The notes beneath the pieces were generated by a model that searched no databases, was not told the DNA's origin, and saw nothing but the letters and a program-made list of their open reading frames with translations. DNA of 64,000 nucleotides from Sphaerisporangium aureirubrum (GTDB taxonomy: Bacteria; Actinomycetota; Actinomycetes; Streptosporangiales; Streptosporangiaceae), in contig NZ_JBHSRF010000013.1 in NCBI RefSeq assembly GCF_042658925.1, forward strand, positions 62,001-126,000. Direction: 5' to 3'. The translations under genes and the position numbers were made by a program. Below, one piece after another: positions 56,446 to 64,000 of this stretch; within the stretch, counting starts at the first letter, position 1; every line of letters begins with the position of its first letter.

Positions 56446-58563
56446 TCAGACCGCCTTTCGCTGATCGCGGCCGACCGCGTGCGGGCCGTCGGCCCTCCGG
56501 TGGTCACGGACCACCGAACCCAGATCAGCCAGTGAGTCCAGGCTGACCACGCGGGCGCGCAACCGGACCGCCAGACGTCCGGCCAGGCCGAGACGCACCG
56601 GCCCGCTCTCGCAGTCGACGACCACGCTCGCCGTGCCCGCCAGCCGCGCGGCGGCCCGATCCACGTCACCGCCCGCCGTGGCGCGGCCATCGGTCACCAC
56701 CACCAGCAGCGGGCGCCGCGCCGGGTCACGCAGCCGTTCGATCCGCAGCACCTCGGCGGCCCGCAGCAGCCCAGCGGCGAGCGGGGTACGGCCGCCGGTC
56801 GGCAACGAGCGCAGCCGGGCCGCGCCCACCTCGACCGAGGACGTCGGCGGGAGCGCCAGCTCGGCCCCCGCGCCGCGGAAGGTGACCATGCCGACCTTGT
56901 CCCGCCGCTGGTAGGCGTCCAGCAGCAGGCTGAGCACCGCGGTCTTGACGGCGGTCATCCGCTTCCTCGCGGCCATGGAGCCGCTGGCGTCCACCACGAA
57001 CAGCACGAGATTGCCCTCCCGCCCCTCGCGGACCACCGCGCGCAGGTCGTCCGCCCGCAGCAGCAACCCGGGACCGCTACGCCCGCGCTCCCGCTGGTGC
57101 GGCGCCGCGGCCAGCAGCGTGGCGATCAGGTGGACCGAACGCGCCCGCCCGTCCGGCACCCGGGCACCGGTGGTACGGCCGCGCGGGGTACGGGCCCGCG
57201 ACCTGCGCCCGGCGGCGCCCTCACCGAGTCCGGGCACGGTCAGCACGGGCACCCGGTACGGCAGCGCCACCGCGGCCACCTGCCCGTCGCCCGCCCCTTG
57301 GTCCCGCGCGCCCGCGTCGTCCCGACGATCCGCCTCGTCCGTGCCCTTCGCATCGTCCGAATGGTCCTTGGTACCGTCTCGCGCCGTGCCGTCCCGCGCC
57401 GTGCCGTCCTCGCCGGCCGGACCCTCCGGCGGGTCCGCCGCACCGGAGGCGCCGTCCGGTGCGGAATCGGTGTCCCCCTCCGGAGATCCGTCCCCGCCGC
57501 GATCGGGCCCGCCGTCCTCCGGAGCCGGCCCGTCCGGTGTGTCGTCCGGGTCGTCGTCCCCCTGGGCCAGCAGTTCCTCCAGCAGGTCCTCGTCCAGCCC
57601 GGGCGCGTCGAACGGATCGCGCCGCCTCCGGTGCGGCAGCGACAGCCGGGCCGCGGCGCGGACGTCGGCGGTGGTGACGGTGTCGCGGCCCTGCCAGGCG
57701 GCGTGCGCGATGGCGGTGTTCGCGGTCACCAGATCGGCCCGCAGGCCGTCCACCTCGAAGGCGGCGCAGACGGTCGCGATCTGCCGCAGCCGGTCGTCGG
57801 GCAGCCGCACCCGCGCCACGTCGCCCCGCGCCCGGACGATCCGCGCGGCCAGCGCCTCCTCCTCGGGAGCCCAGCGCGCGGCGAACCCCCCGGGGTCGGC
57901 GTCGTACGCGAGCCGCCGCCGCACCACCTCGGCCCGCTCCGCGGGGTCGCGGGACGCCTTCACCTCCACGGTCAGCCCGAACCGGTCCAGCAGCTGCGGC
58001 CGCAGCTCCCCCTCCTCGGGGTTCATGGTCCCGACCAGCAGGAACCGTGCCGCGTGCCGCACCGACACGGTCTCCCGCTCGACGTAGCAGGTCCCGAGGG
58101 CGGCGGCGTCGAGCAGCAGGTCCACGAGGTGGTCGTGCAGCAGGTTGACCTCGTCGACGTAGAGCACGCCGCGGTGCGCGGCGGCGAGCAGGCCGGGCTC
58201 GAACGCCTTCACGCCCTCGGTGAGCGCGCGCTCCAGGTCCAGCGACCCGACCAGCCGGTCCTCCGAGGCACCCACCGGCAGCTCCACCAGCGCGGCGGGC
58301 CGGGTGCGCAGACCGCCGGACTCGTGCGGCCCGTCGGGGCAGCCGGGGTCCGGCGCGGCGGGGTCACAGGAGAAACGGCAGCCGGTGACCACGTCCACCG
58401 GCGGGAGCTGGGCGGCAAGCGCCCGCACGATGGTGGACTTGGCGGTGCCTTTCTCGCCGCGCACCAGCACGCCGCCCACCCGGGGCGACACGGCGTTGAG
58501 CACCAGTGCCAGCTTGAGGTCGTCCAGGCCCACGACCGCGCTGAAGGGATAGGTGACGATCAC
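56446..58563 (-). CDS. Fused ChlI/ChlD-type cobaltochelatase subunit
   Basis: A 705-residue protein with an N-terminal AAA+ domain (GLDDLKLALVL, Walker A RGEKGTAKST, YVDEVNLLHDHLVD), an acidic Asp/Gly/Pro linker (about 330-440) and a C-terminal VWA domain with the metal site VVDASGSM. In actinobacteria this Mg-chelatase-like fusion replaces CobS and CobT as the partner of CobN, and no cobS/cobT is visible here. It follows cbtA by 39 bp and precedes cobO. Confidence 0.92.
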   Translation of the reverse strand: MIVTYPFSAVVGLDDLKLALVLNAVSPRVGGVLVRGEKGTAKSTIVRALAAQLPPVDVVTGCRFSCDPAAPDPGCPDGPHESGGLRTRPAALVELPVGASEDRLVGSLDLERALTEGVKAFEPGLLAAAHRGVLYVDEVNLLHDHLVDLLLDAAALGTCYVERETVSVRHAARFLLVGTMNPEEGELRPQLLDRFGLTVEVKASRDPAERAEVVRRRLAYDADPGGFAARWAPEEEALAARIVRARGDVARVRLPDDRLRQIATVCAAFEVDGLRADLVTANTAIAHAAWQGRDTVTTADVRAAARLSLPHRRRRDPFDAPGLDEDLLEELLAQGDDDPDDTPDGPAPEDGGPDRGGDGSPEGDTDSAPDGASGAADPPEGPAGEDGTARDGTARDGTKDHSDDAKGTDEADRRDDAGARDQGAGDGQVAAVALPYRVPVLTVPGLGEGAAGRRSRARTPRGRTTGARVPDGRARSVHLIATLLAAAPHQRERGRSGPGLLLRADDLRAVVREGREGNLVLFVVDASGSMAARKRMTAVKTAVLSLLLDAYQRRDKVGMVTFRGAGAELALPPTSSVEVGAARLRSLPTGGRTPLAAGLLRAAEVLRIERLRDPARRPLLVVVTDGRATAGGDVDRAAARLAGTASVVVDCESGPVRLGLAGRLAVRLRARVVSLDSLADLGSVVRDHRRADGPHAVGRDQRKAV

Positions 58564-58602
58564 TAGCTGACCTTCCGGTCGACCTGGGGAATGAGGCTCG
58601 GC

Positions 58603-59343
58603 TCAGCGGGGCGACGGCACGGGGGCCTGGACCCGGCGCGCGGCCCGGTCGCAGGCGTACCCGAACAGCACTCCGAAGGCCGTCCAGAACACCAGCTGGG
58701 TGCCGAGGGAGGAGAGCCTGAACTCCCACAGCAGGGTGGCGGGGAACCCGGAGGGAACCTCGTCGATCCTCGGCAACAGCAGCCACGCGGCGACCACCGG
58801 CACCAGGAACGCGGCCCCGCCGGACAGCCACCGGGCCCAGGGCCCGCCGGTGACGCGGCGGGAGGTGCCGACGGCGACCGCGACGGACACCAGGCCCACC
58901 ACGACCATGATCACGTGGAGGAGGGTGCGGCTGTTGATGGTCTCCGGATCACCGACCGCCGGAGGGTTGGCCGGATATTTCAGGAAAGGCACCAGCACGA
59001 TGGCCACGAACGCGGTCCCGGCGGCGGCCAGCGCGAGACCGCCGTCCGCACGGGGACCGACCCGCCCGCGCAGCCCCGCGAACACCAGCGCGAACACGCC
59101 GCCGACGGCCAGGCCGTACAGCCCGGTCGCCAGGAACAGCCCGGCCTTCTGCACCGGCCTGCTCACCACGGCCTCGTCGCCGTGCTCGTGCCCGCCGCCG
59201 TCCGCGTGCGCGGGCTCGGCGGCCTGCTCGATGGCGATGGCGCCGTCCACGTACCGCTCGCCGAAGGCGAACGCGAAACCGCCCGCCACCAGACCGGCCA
59301 GCAGGCCGAGCAACAACCCTCGCACCAGAAGCGCGCGTACCAC
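58603..59343 (-). CDS. cbtA: Cobalt transporter subunit CbtA
   Basis: Membrane protein of 246 residues with five or six hydrophobic segments: LLVRGLLLGLLAGLVAGGFAFAFGE at the start, a His-rich loop (HADGGGHEHGDE) and KYPANPPAVGDPETINSRT. It matches CbtA, which with CbtB forms a B12-regulated cobalt uptake system. GTG start at 59343; 8 bp after cbtB. Confidence 0.92.
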   Translation of the reverse strand: MVRALLVRGLLLGLLAGLVAGGFAFAFGERYVDGAIAIEQAAEPAHADGGGHEHGDEAVVSRPVQKAGLFLATGLYGLAVGGVFALVFAGLRGRVGPRADGGLALAAAGTAFVAIVLVPFLKYPANPPAVGDPETINSRTLLHVIMVVVGLVSVAVAVGTSRRVTGGPWARWLSGGAAFLVPVVAAWLLLPRIDEVPSGFPATLLWEFRLSSLGTQLVFWTAFGVLFGYACDRAARRVQAPVPSPR

Positions 59344-59351
59344 CCCGGCCC

Positions 59352-59537
59352 CTAGTGACACGGGACGCCGAGCAGGTGCCGTCCGTCGTGCATGAGCTCG
59401 TGGAGGTACGGACCGGCCTGCGAGAGGGCGCCGTTGTCCATCAGGACCAGGTAGGCGACCAGCAGAAGCAGGGGCACCGCCGCCAGCCACGGGCGCAGGC
59501 GGGGAAAGGGAACAGTGGTCGTGGTCAGGCCACTCAT
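59352..59537 (-). CDS. cbtB: Cobalt transporter subunit CbtB
   Basis: A 61-residue single-helix protein (LAAVPLLLLVAYLVLM) with a C-terminal HELMHDGRHLLGVPCH, the cobalt-binding His pattern of CbtB. ATG at 59537 with a GAGGAG site. First gene after the second cobalamin riboswitch, so cobalt uptake is repressed by B12. Confidence 0.92.
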   Translation of the reverse strand: MSGLTTTTVPFPRLRPWLAAVPLLLLVAYLVLMDNGALSQAGPYLHELMHDGRHLLGVPCH

Positions 59538-59569
59538 GGTGATCCTCCTCGGGGATGACGCGTCCCATC

Positions 59570-59700
59570 AGCTGAGGTCACGGTCGCCGAGCGACCTGGC
59601 TCCCGGGATCTTCGTCCCGGATACAGTGGCGCGTCCGCACCGGCATCTCACCGGATTTCCCTCGGACAACCGTGAAATCCCCCGGAACGTACCTTTTCTC
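59570..59700 (-). promoter_or_regulatory. Cobalamin riboswitch 2 (before cbtB)
   Basis: Read on the minus strand: GGGAAATCCGGTGAGATGCC, B12 box GCCACTGTATCCGG (around 59618-59632) and GGGAGCCAGGTC, with the final hairpin before the ribosome site of cbtB. It should control cbtB-cbtA-chelatase-cobO-cobB as one unit. Confidence 0.92.
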
Positions 59701-59735
59701 CACCATCCCGTCAACCTCTACCTAGTCATCATGAT

Positions 59736-60494
59736 CTAGGACAGAGGATCACGCCTGCGCAGCAGATAGGTGTCCATGATCCACCCCTTCCGCTCCCGGG
59801 CCGCCGCCCGCACCTCCTTGATCCGTTCGGCCACCTCCTCCACCGGCCCGGCCACCAGGATCTCGTCCGGCGTCCCGACATAGGCCCCCCAGTAGATGTC
59901 GAACCCCTGCATCCCCGCGAAGGCGCACCGCGCGTCCAGCATCACCACGATGTCGTCCACGTCCCCCGGGCCCTCGGCCTCCAGCCGCCGCCCCGTGGTG
60001 ACCTGAACCGGCCGCCCCACCCGCGTCAGGCTGGTCCGATGCCGCGCCGTCAGCGCCGCCACGCTGCTGATCCCCGGCACCACCTCGTACTCGAACGCCA
60101 CCGCCCCCCGCCCGAGCACCTCCTCCAGGATCGCCAGCGTGCTGTCGTACACCCCCGGATCCCCCCACACCAGGAACCCGCCCGTCTCTCCCTCCCCGAG
60201 CTCCTCCGCGATGAGGCGCTCGTAGACGACCGCCCGCCGCGACCGCCACTCCTCCACCGCCCCCGCGTACCCCGCCGCCGTCCGGTCCCGCTCCGGATCC
60301 CGCGCCTCGACCACCCGATGCCCCGGCCGCCCGTGCGCCTCGACCATCCCCCGCCGCAGCCGCACGAGATCGTCCTTCGCCTCCCCCTTGTCCAGCACGA
60401 AGAACACATCCACGAGCCCGATGGCCTTGACCGCCTGCAACGTGAGGTGATCGGGATCCCCGGCCCCGATCCCCACGACCAGCATTCGCTTCAT
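59736..60494 (-). CDS. cobF: Precorrin-6A synthase (deacetylating)
   Basis: SAM methylase of 252 residues that adds the C1 methyl and releases acetate, the marker step of the aerobic route. MLVVGIGAGDPDHLTLQAV, FVLDKGEAKDDLV, LVWGDPGVYDSTLAIL and VVPGISSVAALTARH are CobF-like. It lies upstream of riboswitch 2 on the same strand and has no riboswitch of its own. Confidence 0.94.
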   Translation of the reverse strand: MKRMLVVGIGAGDPDHLTLQAVKAIGLVDVFFVLDKGEAKDDLVRLRRGMVEAHGRPGHRVVEARDPERDRTAAGYAGAVEEWRSRRAVVYERLIAEELGEGETGGFLVWGDPGVYDSTLAILEEVLGRGAVAFEYEVVPGISSVAALTARHRTSLTRVGRPVQVTTGRRLEAEGPGDVDDIVVMLDARCAFAGMQGFDIYWGAYVGTPDEILVAGPVEEVAERIKEVRAAARERKGWIMDTYLLRRRDPLS

Positions 60495-60542
60495 CCGCCC
60501 GAGTCTGCCGGACGCCTCAGACCACCCGGCGGCGGGACCCGC

Positions 60543-60902
60543 CTAGCCCTTCTGCCGCCGCGTCTTGGCCCGCCCCCGCACGATCGCCCAAACCACCAGA
60601 AGCCCGATGCCCGCGATGATCTGCCCCCCGAGAACAAGCCGCCTGACATCCACCACCGGAACCCACCCGACCTCCCCGTTCTTGATCACATAAACCCCCA
60701 CAGGCGAAACCTTCAGCCCAAGCCCCCCGCCACCCCCCTCCGGTCCGCCGGCGGTCCCCCCGCCCCCACCGCCGCCCCCGCCCCCACCCGCGATCCGCGC
60801 CACAGGAATGACCGTCACCCCATCCCGCTCCACCGGCTCCCCGAACACCCGCTCGACCGACACACTGTCGGTCGCCTTCTCCACCAGTTCTTTGAAGTCC
60901 AT
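60543..60902 (-). CDS. GerW/YtfJ-family sporulation-like protein
   Basis: A 119-residue protein: MDFKELVEKATDSVSVERVFGEP, then a Gly run (11 Gly in a row), GLGLKVSPVGVYVIKNGEVGWVPV and a C-terminal hydrophobic helix. The pattern matches the GerW (YtfJ) family, linked to sporulation or spore germination in spore-formers. ATG at 60902 chosen because the family begins there. Confidence 0.85.
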   Translation of the reverse strand: MDFKELVEKATDSVSVERVFGEPVERDGVTVIPVARIAGGGGGGGGGGGTAGGPEGGGGGLGLKVSPVGVYVIKNGEVGWVPVVDVRRLVLGGQIIAGIGLLVVWAIVRGRAKTRRQKG

Positions 60903-60997
60903 GACCCGTCCCTTCCCAGCGCTCTTTGATCGATCATGCCGCGCCGGACGCGGCGGCGGGAGGGATCGGCCGGCGCGAAACAGAAGGGGACAGGGAA

Positions 60998-61960
<963 letters not shown>

Positions 61961-62236
61961 TCGGCACATCCCTTCCACGGATACGCGACGCCGGCGCATT
62001 GACCGGACGGCACGGGCCTCGTCCCCGGCACGCCTGACGCGAGCCACCGTGGGAGTCCTGACGGACCACGAGCACAGGAGGGTCAGGTGGCTCCTGGCAT
62101 AGGACAGCATCCGACTACCTGTAGGAGGAGCGTTCAAACCGGGGCCCTGGGGAGTGGTGGGTCACCGGGTCCCGGAGCTGCGCTTAGTGACGCAAAGTAG
62201 TTGTTAGTACCCCGCCGGACCGGGTATCGCACCCCG

Positions 62237-62779
62237 ATGCCGAGGAATGTCCGCCCCGCCGCGGTGCTGTTCGACCGGGACGGAACCTTGATCGTGGACG
62301 TGCCCTACAACACCGACCCGGCCCTGGTGCGCCCGGTCCCCGGCGCCCGCGCGGCGCTGGACCGGCTGAGACGGATGGGCGTGCCGATCGGCGTGGTGAC
62401 CAACCAGGCGGGGGTCGCGATGGGCCTGATCGGCGAGGACGCACTCCAGGCGGTGAACACGCGGGTCGAGGAGTTACTCGGGCCCTTCGGCGTGTGGGCG
62501 GTGTGCCCGCACGACGACGGCGACGGGTGCGACTGCCGCAAGCCCATGCCGGGACTGGTGCTGCGTGCGGCGACGGCGCTCGGCGTCGCACCCGAGGACT
62601 GCGTGGTCATCGGGGACATCGGCCGGGACATGGACGCGGCCCGGGCCGCCGGGGCCAGAGGGATCCTCGTGCCGACCCCGGTGACCCTGCCCGCGGAGGT
62701 GGCCGCGGCGCCCGAGGTCGCCGCCGACCTGACGGCTGCGGTGGACGCGGCGCTCCGCGGAACCGGGACGGGTCGCTGA
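62237..62779 (+). CDS. HAD-IIIA phosphatase (GmhB-like)
   Basis: D-glycero-D-manno-heptose-1,7-bisphosphate-phosphatase-like protein of 180 residues. LFDRDGTLIVDVPYN carries the Asp nucleophile, and CPHDDGDGCDCRKPMPG the zinc-binding Cys/His pattern of GmhB. Actinobacteria use such enzymes for GDP-heptose. Codon 80 is TTA. Starts at ATG 62237, divergent from the epimerase; both belong to sugar-nucleotide metabolism. Confidence 0.9.
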   Translation: MPRNVRPAAVLFDRDGTLIVDVPYNTDPALVRPVPGARAALDRLRRMGVPIGVVTNQAGVAMGLIGEDALQAVNTRVEELLGPFGVWAVCPHDDGDGCDCRKPMPGLVLRAATALGVAPEDCVVIGDIGRDMDAARAAGARGILVPTPVTLPAEVAAAPEVAADLTAAVDAALRGTGTGR

Positions 62780-62839
62780 CCGAGATCGCCTGAGACGTCC
62801 CCCGGCCGAATGTCGGTCCCGCCTGGTACACCTTGACGC

Positions 62840-63187
62840 ATGGGCGTGAGTATCGACGAGTTCCTCGACATCCTGGACGGCCTGCCGGAGGTGCAGCAGA
62901 TCCCCGGTGGTGACTGGGTCGCCCTGAAGGTTCGCGGCAAGGGGTTCGGTTATCTGTGGGAGCGCACGCAGACGGTCGGGCTCAAGGCCACCGTCGACGA
63001 GCAGATCGCCCTTGTCGCGGAGCGGCCGGATGTCTTTGAGAAGCAGTTCACGACCGATCGGTTCGGGTGGGTCGTCGTGCATCTTCCGAAGATCGCTCCG
63101 GATGAGCTCACCGAGCTCGTCACCGAGGCCTGGTATCTCACCGCGCCCAAGTCGCTGGCCGACAGCTACGAGTTCCCGGCGGGCTGA
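62840..63187 (+). CDS. MmcQ/YjbR-family protein
   Basis: A 115-residue protein of the MmcQ/YjbR (CyaY-like fold) family: KGFGYLWERTQTVGLKATVDEQIALVAERPDVF and VVVHLPKIAPDELTELVTEAWYLTAPKSLA (residue ranges about 33-65 and 78-108). Proposed DNA-binding by fold, function uncertain. Its last 22 bp overlap the end of the convergent MerR-like gene. Confidence 0.9.
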   Translation: MGVSIDEFLDILDGLPEVQQIPGGDWVALKVRGKGFGYLWERTQTVGLKATVDEQIALVAERPDVFEKQFTTDRFGWVVVHLPKIAPDELTELVTEAWYLTAPKSLADSYEFPAG

Positions 63188-64000
63188 TCCGCGGGGGGCG
63201 GGCGGTGGGTGCGCAGGGCGGCGATGGTCCAGAGGTGGGCGTCGCGGGCGAGGGTCAGGTGGGACGGGGAGGGGACGCCGGAGGGGTAGGGGGGCCAGGA
63301 GTTGACGGTGGCCATCAGGTGCCAGTAGCGCTCGGCGCGGGGGTCCGCGGCGAGTTCCAGTTCCTGTAGCAAGGTGTCGTCGCGGTGGCCGGGCGGGGGG
63401 TCGGCGAGGATGCGGGCGAGTACTTCGCCGGCTTCGGGGGACTCGGGGGGGATGCCGTCCTGGCGGGCGGTGGAGGCGTGGCGGATCAGGCGGCGGGTGA
63501 AGTTCTCCGGGGCTCCGGGGGTCTCGCGGCGGGCGGCGCGGGCGCGGGCCACCTGGGTGGCGAGGGCGCGGATCGCGCGGCGGAAGTCCTGGTCCCGCAC
63601 CAGTGTGGCCAGTTCCACCCAGGCGTCGACCTGCGCGGCGGTGGGGTCGTCGGGGAGGTCGGGGGTGCCGAGCCTCAGGCGGGTGTGGATGCCGCCTGAG
63701 GGGTCGAGGTCGCTCAGGACCTCGTCCAGGAAGTCGTCGACGATCTGCTTGCGCTGCTCGGCGGACAGTCTGGCCAGTTCGCTCATCTGGGCGATCTCCT
63801 CGGTGCTCGATCCGCGGTGGACGACGGTGGACAGCACCGCGCGGCGCAGCCGGAGCGTGCGGATGCTCGCGTCGAGGGCCTCCACGTGCATGGCGGCGAC
63901 CTCGGCGAGCGTGGTCTCCTTCTCCAGTACGCGGCGGATGTCGTCCAGGCCGAGGCCGAGGTCGCGCAGGGTGGCGACCAGCTCCAGCCGGGCGACGGAC
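63166..64000 (-). CDS. MerR-family transcriptional regulator (5' end outside window)
   Basis: The visible part of 277 codons starts inside the MerR winged-helix domain (LELVATLRDLGLGLDDIRRVL), followed by the dimerisation helix (ASIRTLRLRRAVLSTVV) and a long helical effector domain of unknown ligand. The DNA-recognition helix and start codon lie beyond the right edge; an internal ATG at 63891 should not be taken as the start. Confidence 0.85.
   Translation of the reverse strand, partial: SVARLELVATLRDLGLGLDDIRRVLEKETTLAEVAAMHVEALDASIRTLRLRRAVLSTVVHRGSSTEEIAQMSELARLSAEQRKQIVDDFLDEVLSDLDPSGGIHTRLRLGTPDLPDDPTAAQVDAWVELATLVRDQDFRRAIRALATQVARARAARRETPGAPENFTRRLIRHASTARQDGIPPESPEAGEVLARILADPPPGHRDDTLLQELELAADPRAERYWHLMATVNSWPPYPSGVPSPSHLTLARDAHLWTIAALRTHRPPPADQPAGNS

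Overview
The window is very GC-rich, uses GTG and TTG starts freely, has many 4-bp stop/start overlaps and carries typical actinomycete gene families (BTAD regulator, eukaryotic-type Ser/Thr kinase, PadR/TetR/LacI regulators, GerW-like protein, CobN-type aerobic cobalamin genes). It most likely comes from a filamentous high-GC actinobacterium, perhaps of the Streptosporangiales; the exact lineage cannot be fixed from the sequence alone.

Layout. 1-4.3 kb: a carbohydrate ABC importer (receptor cut by the left edge, two permeases) divergent from a LacI-type regulator, with two near-identical operator-like palindromes between them. 4.3-8.7 kb: a Tat-exported class V aminotransferase, a small His-rich protein, and a cysteine-synthase-like enzyme coupled to an MFS transporter. 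8.7-12.7 kb: an AT-richer spacer and an unrecognised four-gene cell-envelope cluster (helical protein, VWA-like lipoprotein, coiled-coil membrane protein, membrane protein with an external domain). 12.8-22.7 kb: a Ser/Thr kinase with an external sensor-like domain, an ArsR/AHSA1 pair, an SDR enzyme, topoisomerase IB, an AlkC-like DNA repair protein, an FMN reductase/MarR pair with duplicated operators, a methyltransferase and a BTAD-type regulator. 22.7-27.5 kb: an EACC1 + caspase-STAND-WD40 conflict system. 27.6-32.2 kb: two ABC exporter sets with PadR and TetR regulators.

32.2-41.2 kb has a sulfur theme. A six-gene, fully overlapping operon encodes a sulfonate-type ABC importer, an LLM-family monooxygenase, an FMN reductase and a flavin reductase. 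It is preceded by a 24-residue leader peptide ending in Cys-Arg, which probably starts at the transcription start. A stand-alone LanC-like protein and a sulfotransferase lie divergently upstream, and a short motif (ATCWGGTAGGAA) is shared between their intergenic region and the promoter of the operon. 41.3-44 kb: a MOSC protein, a beta-lactamase-fold hydrolase and two tandem paralogous secreted proteins.

44.2-60.5 kb is a cobalamin biosynthesis region of the late-cobalt aerobic type: cobL-cobM-cobK convergent with cobG-cobH-cobIJ, then cobN behind a cobalamin riboswitch, and cbtB-cbtA-chelatase-cobO-cobB behind a second riboswitch on the other strand, followed by cobF. Together they carry precorrin-2 to adenosylated cobyrinate a,c-diamide and supply cobalt. 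SUMT (cobA), cobQ, cobD/C and the nucleotide-loop genes are not in the window. 60.5-64 kb: a GerW-like sporulation protein, a UDP-sugar epimerase/decarboxylase, a GmhB-like phosphatase, an MmcQ/YjbR protein and the 3' part of a MerR regulator cut by the right edge. No tRNA, rRNA, insertion sequence or CRISPR array was seen.
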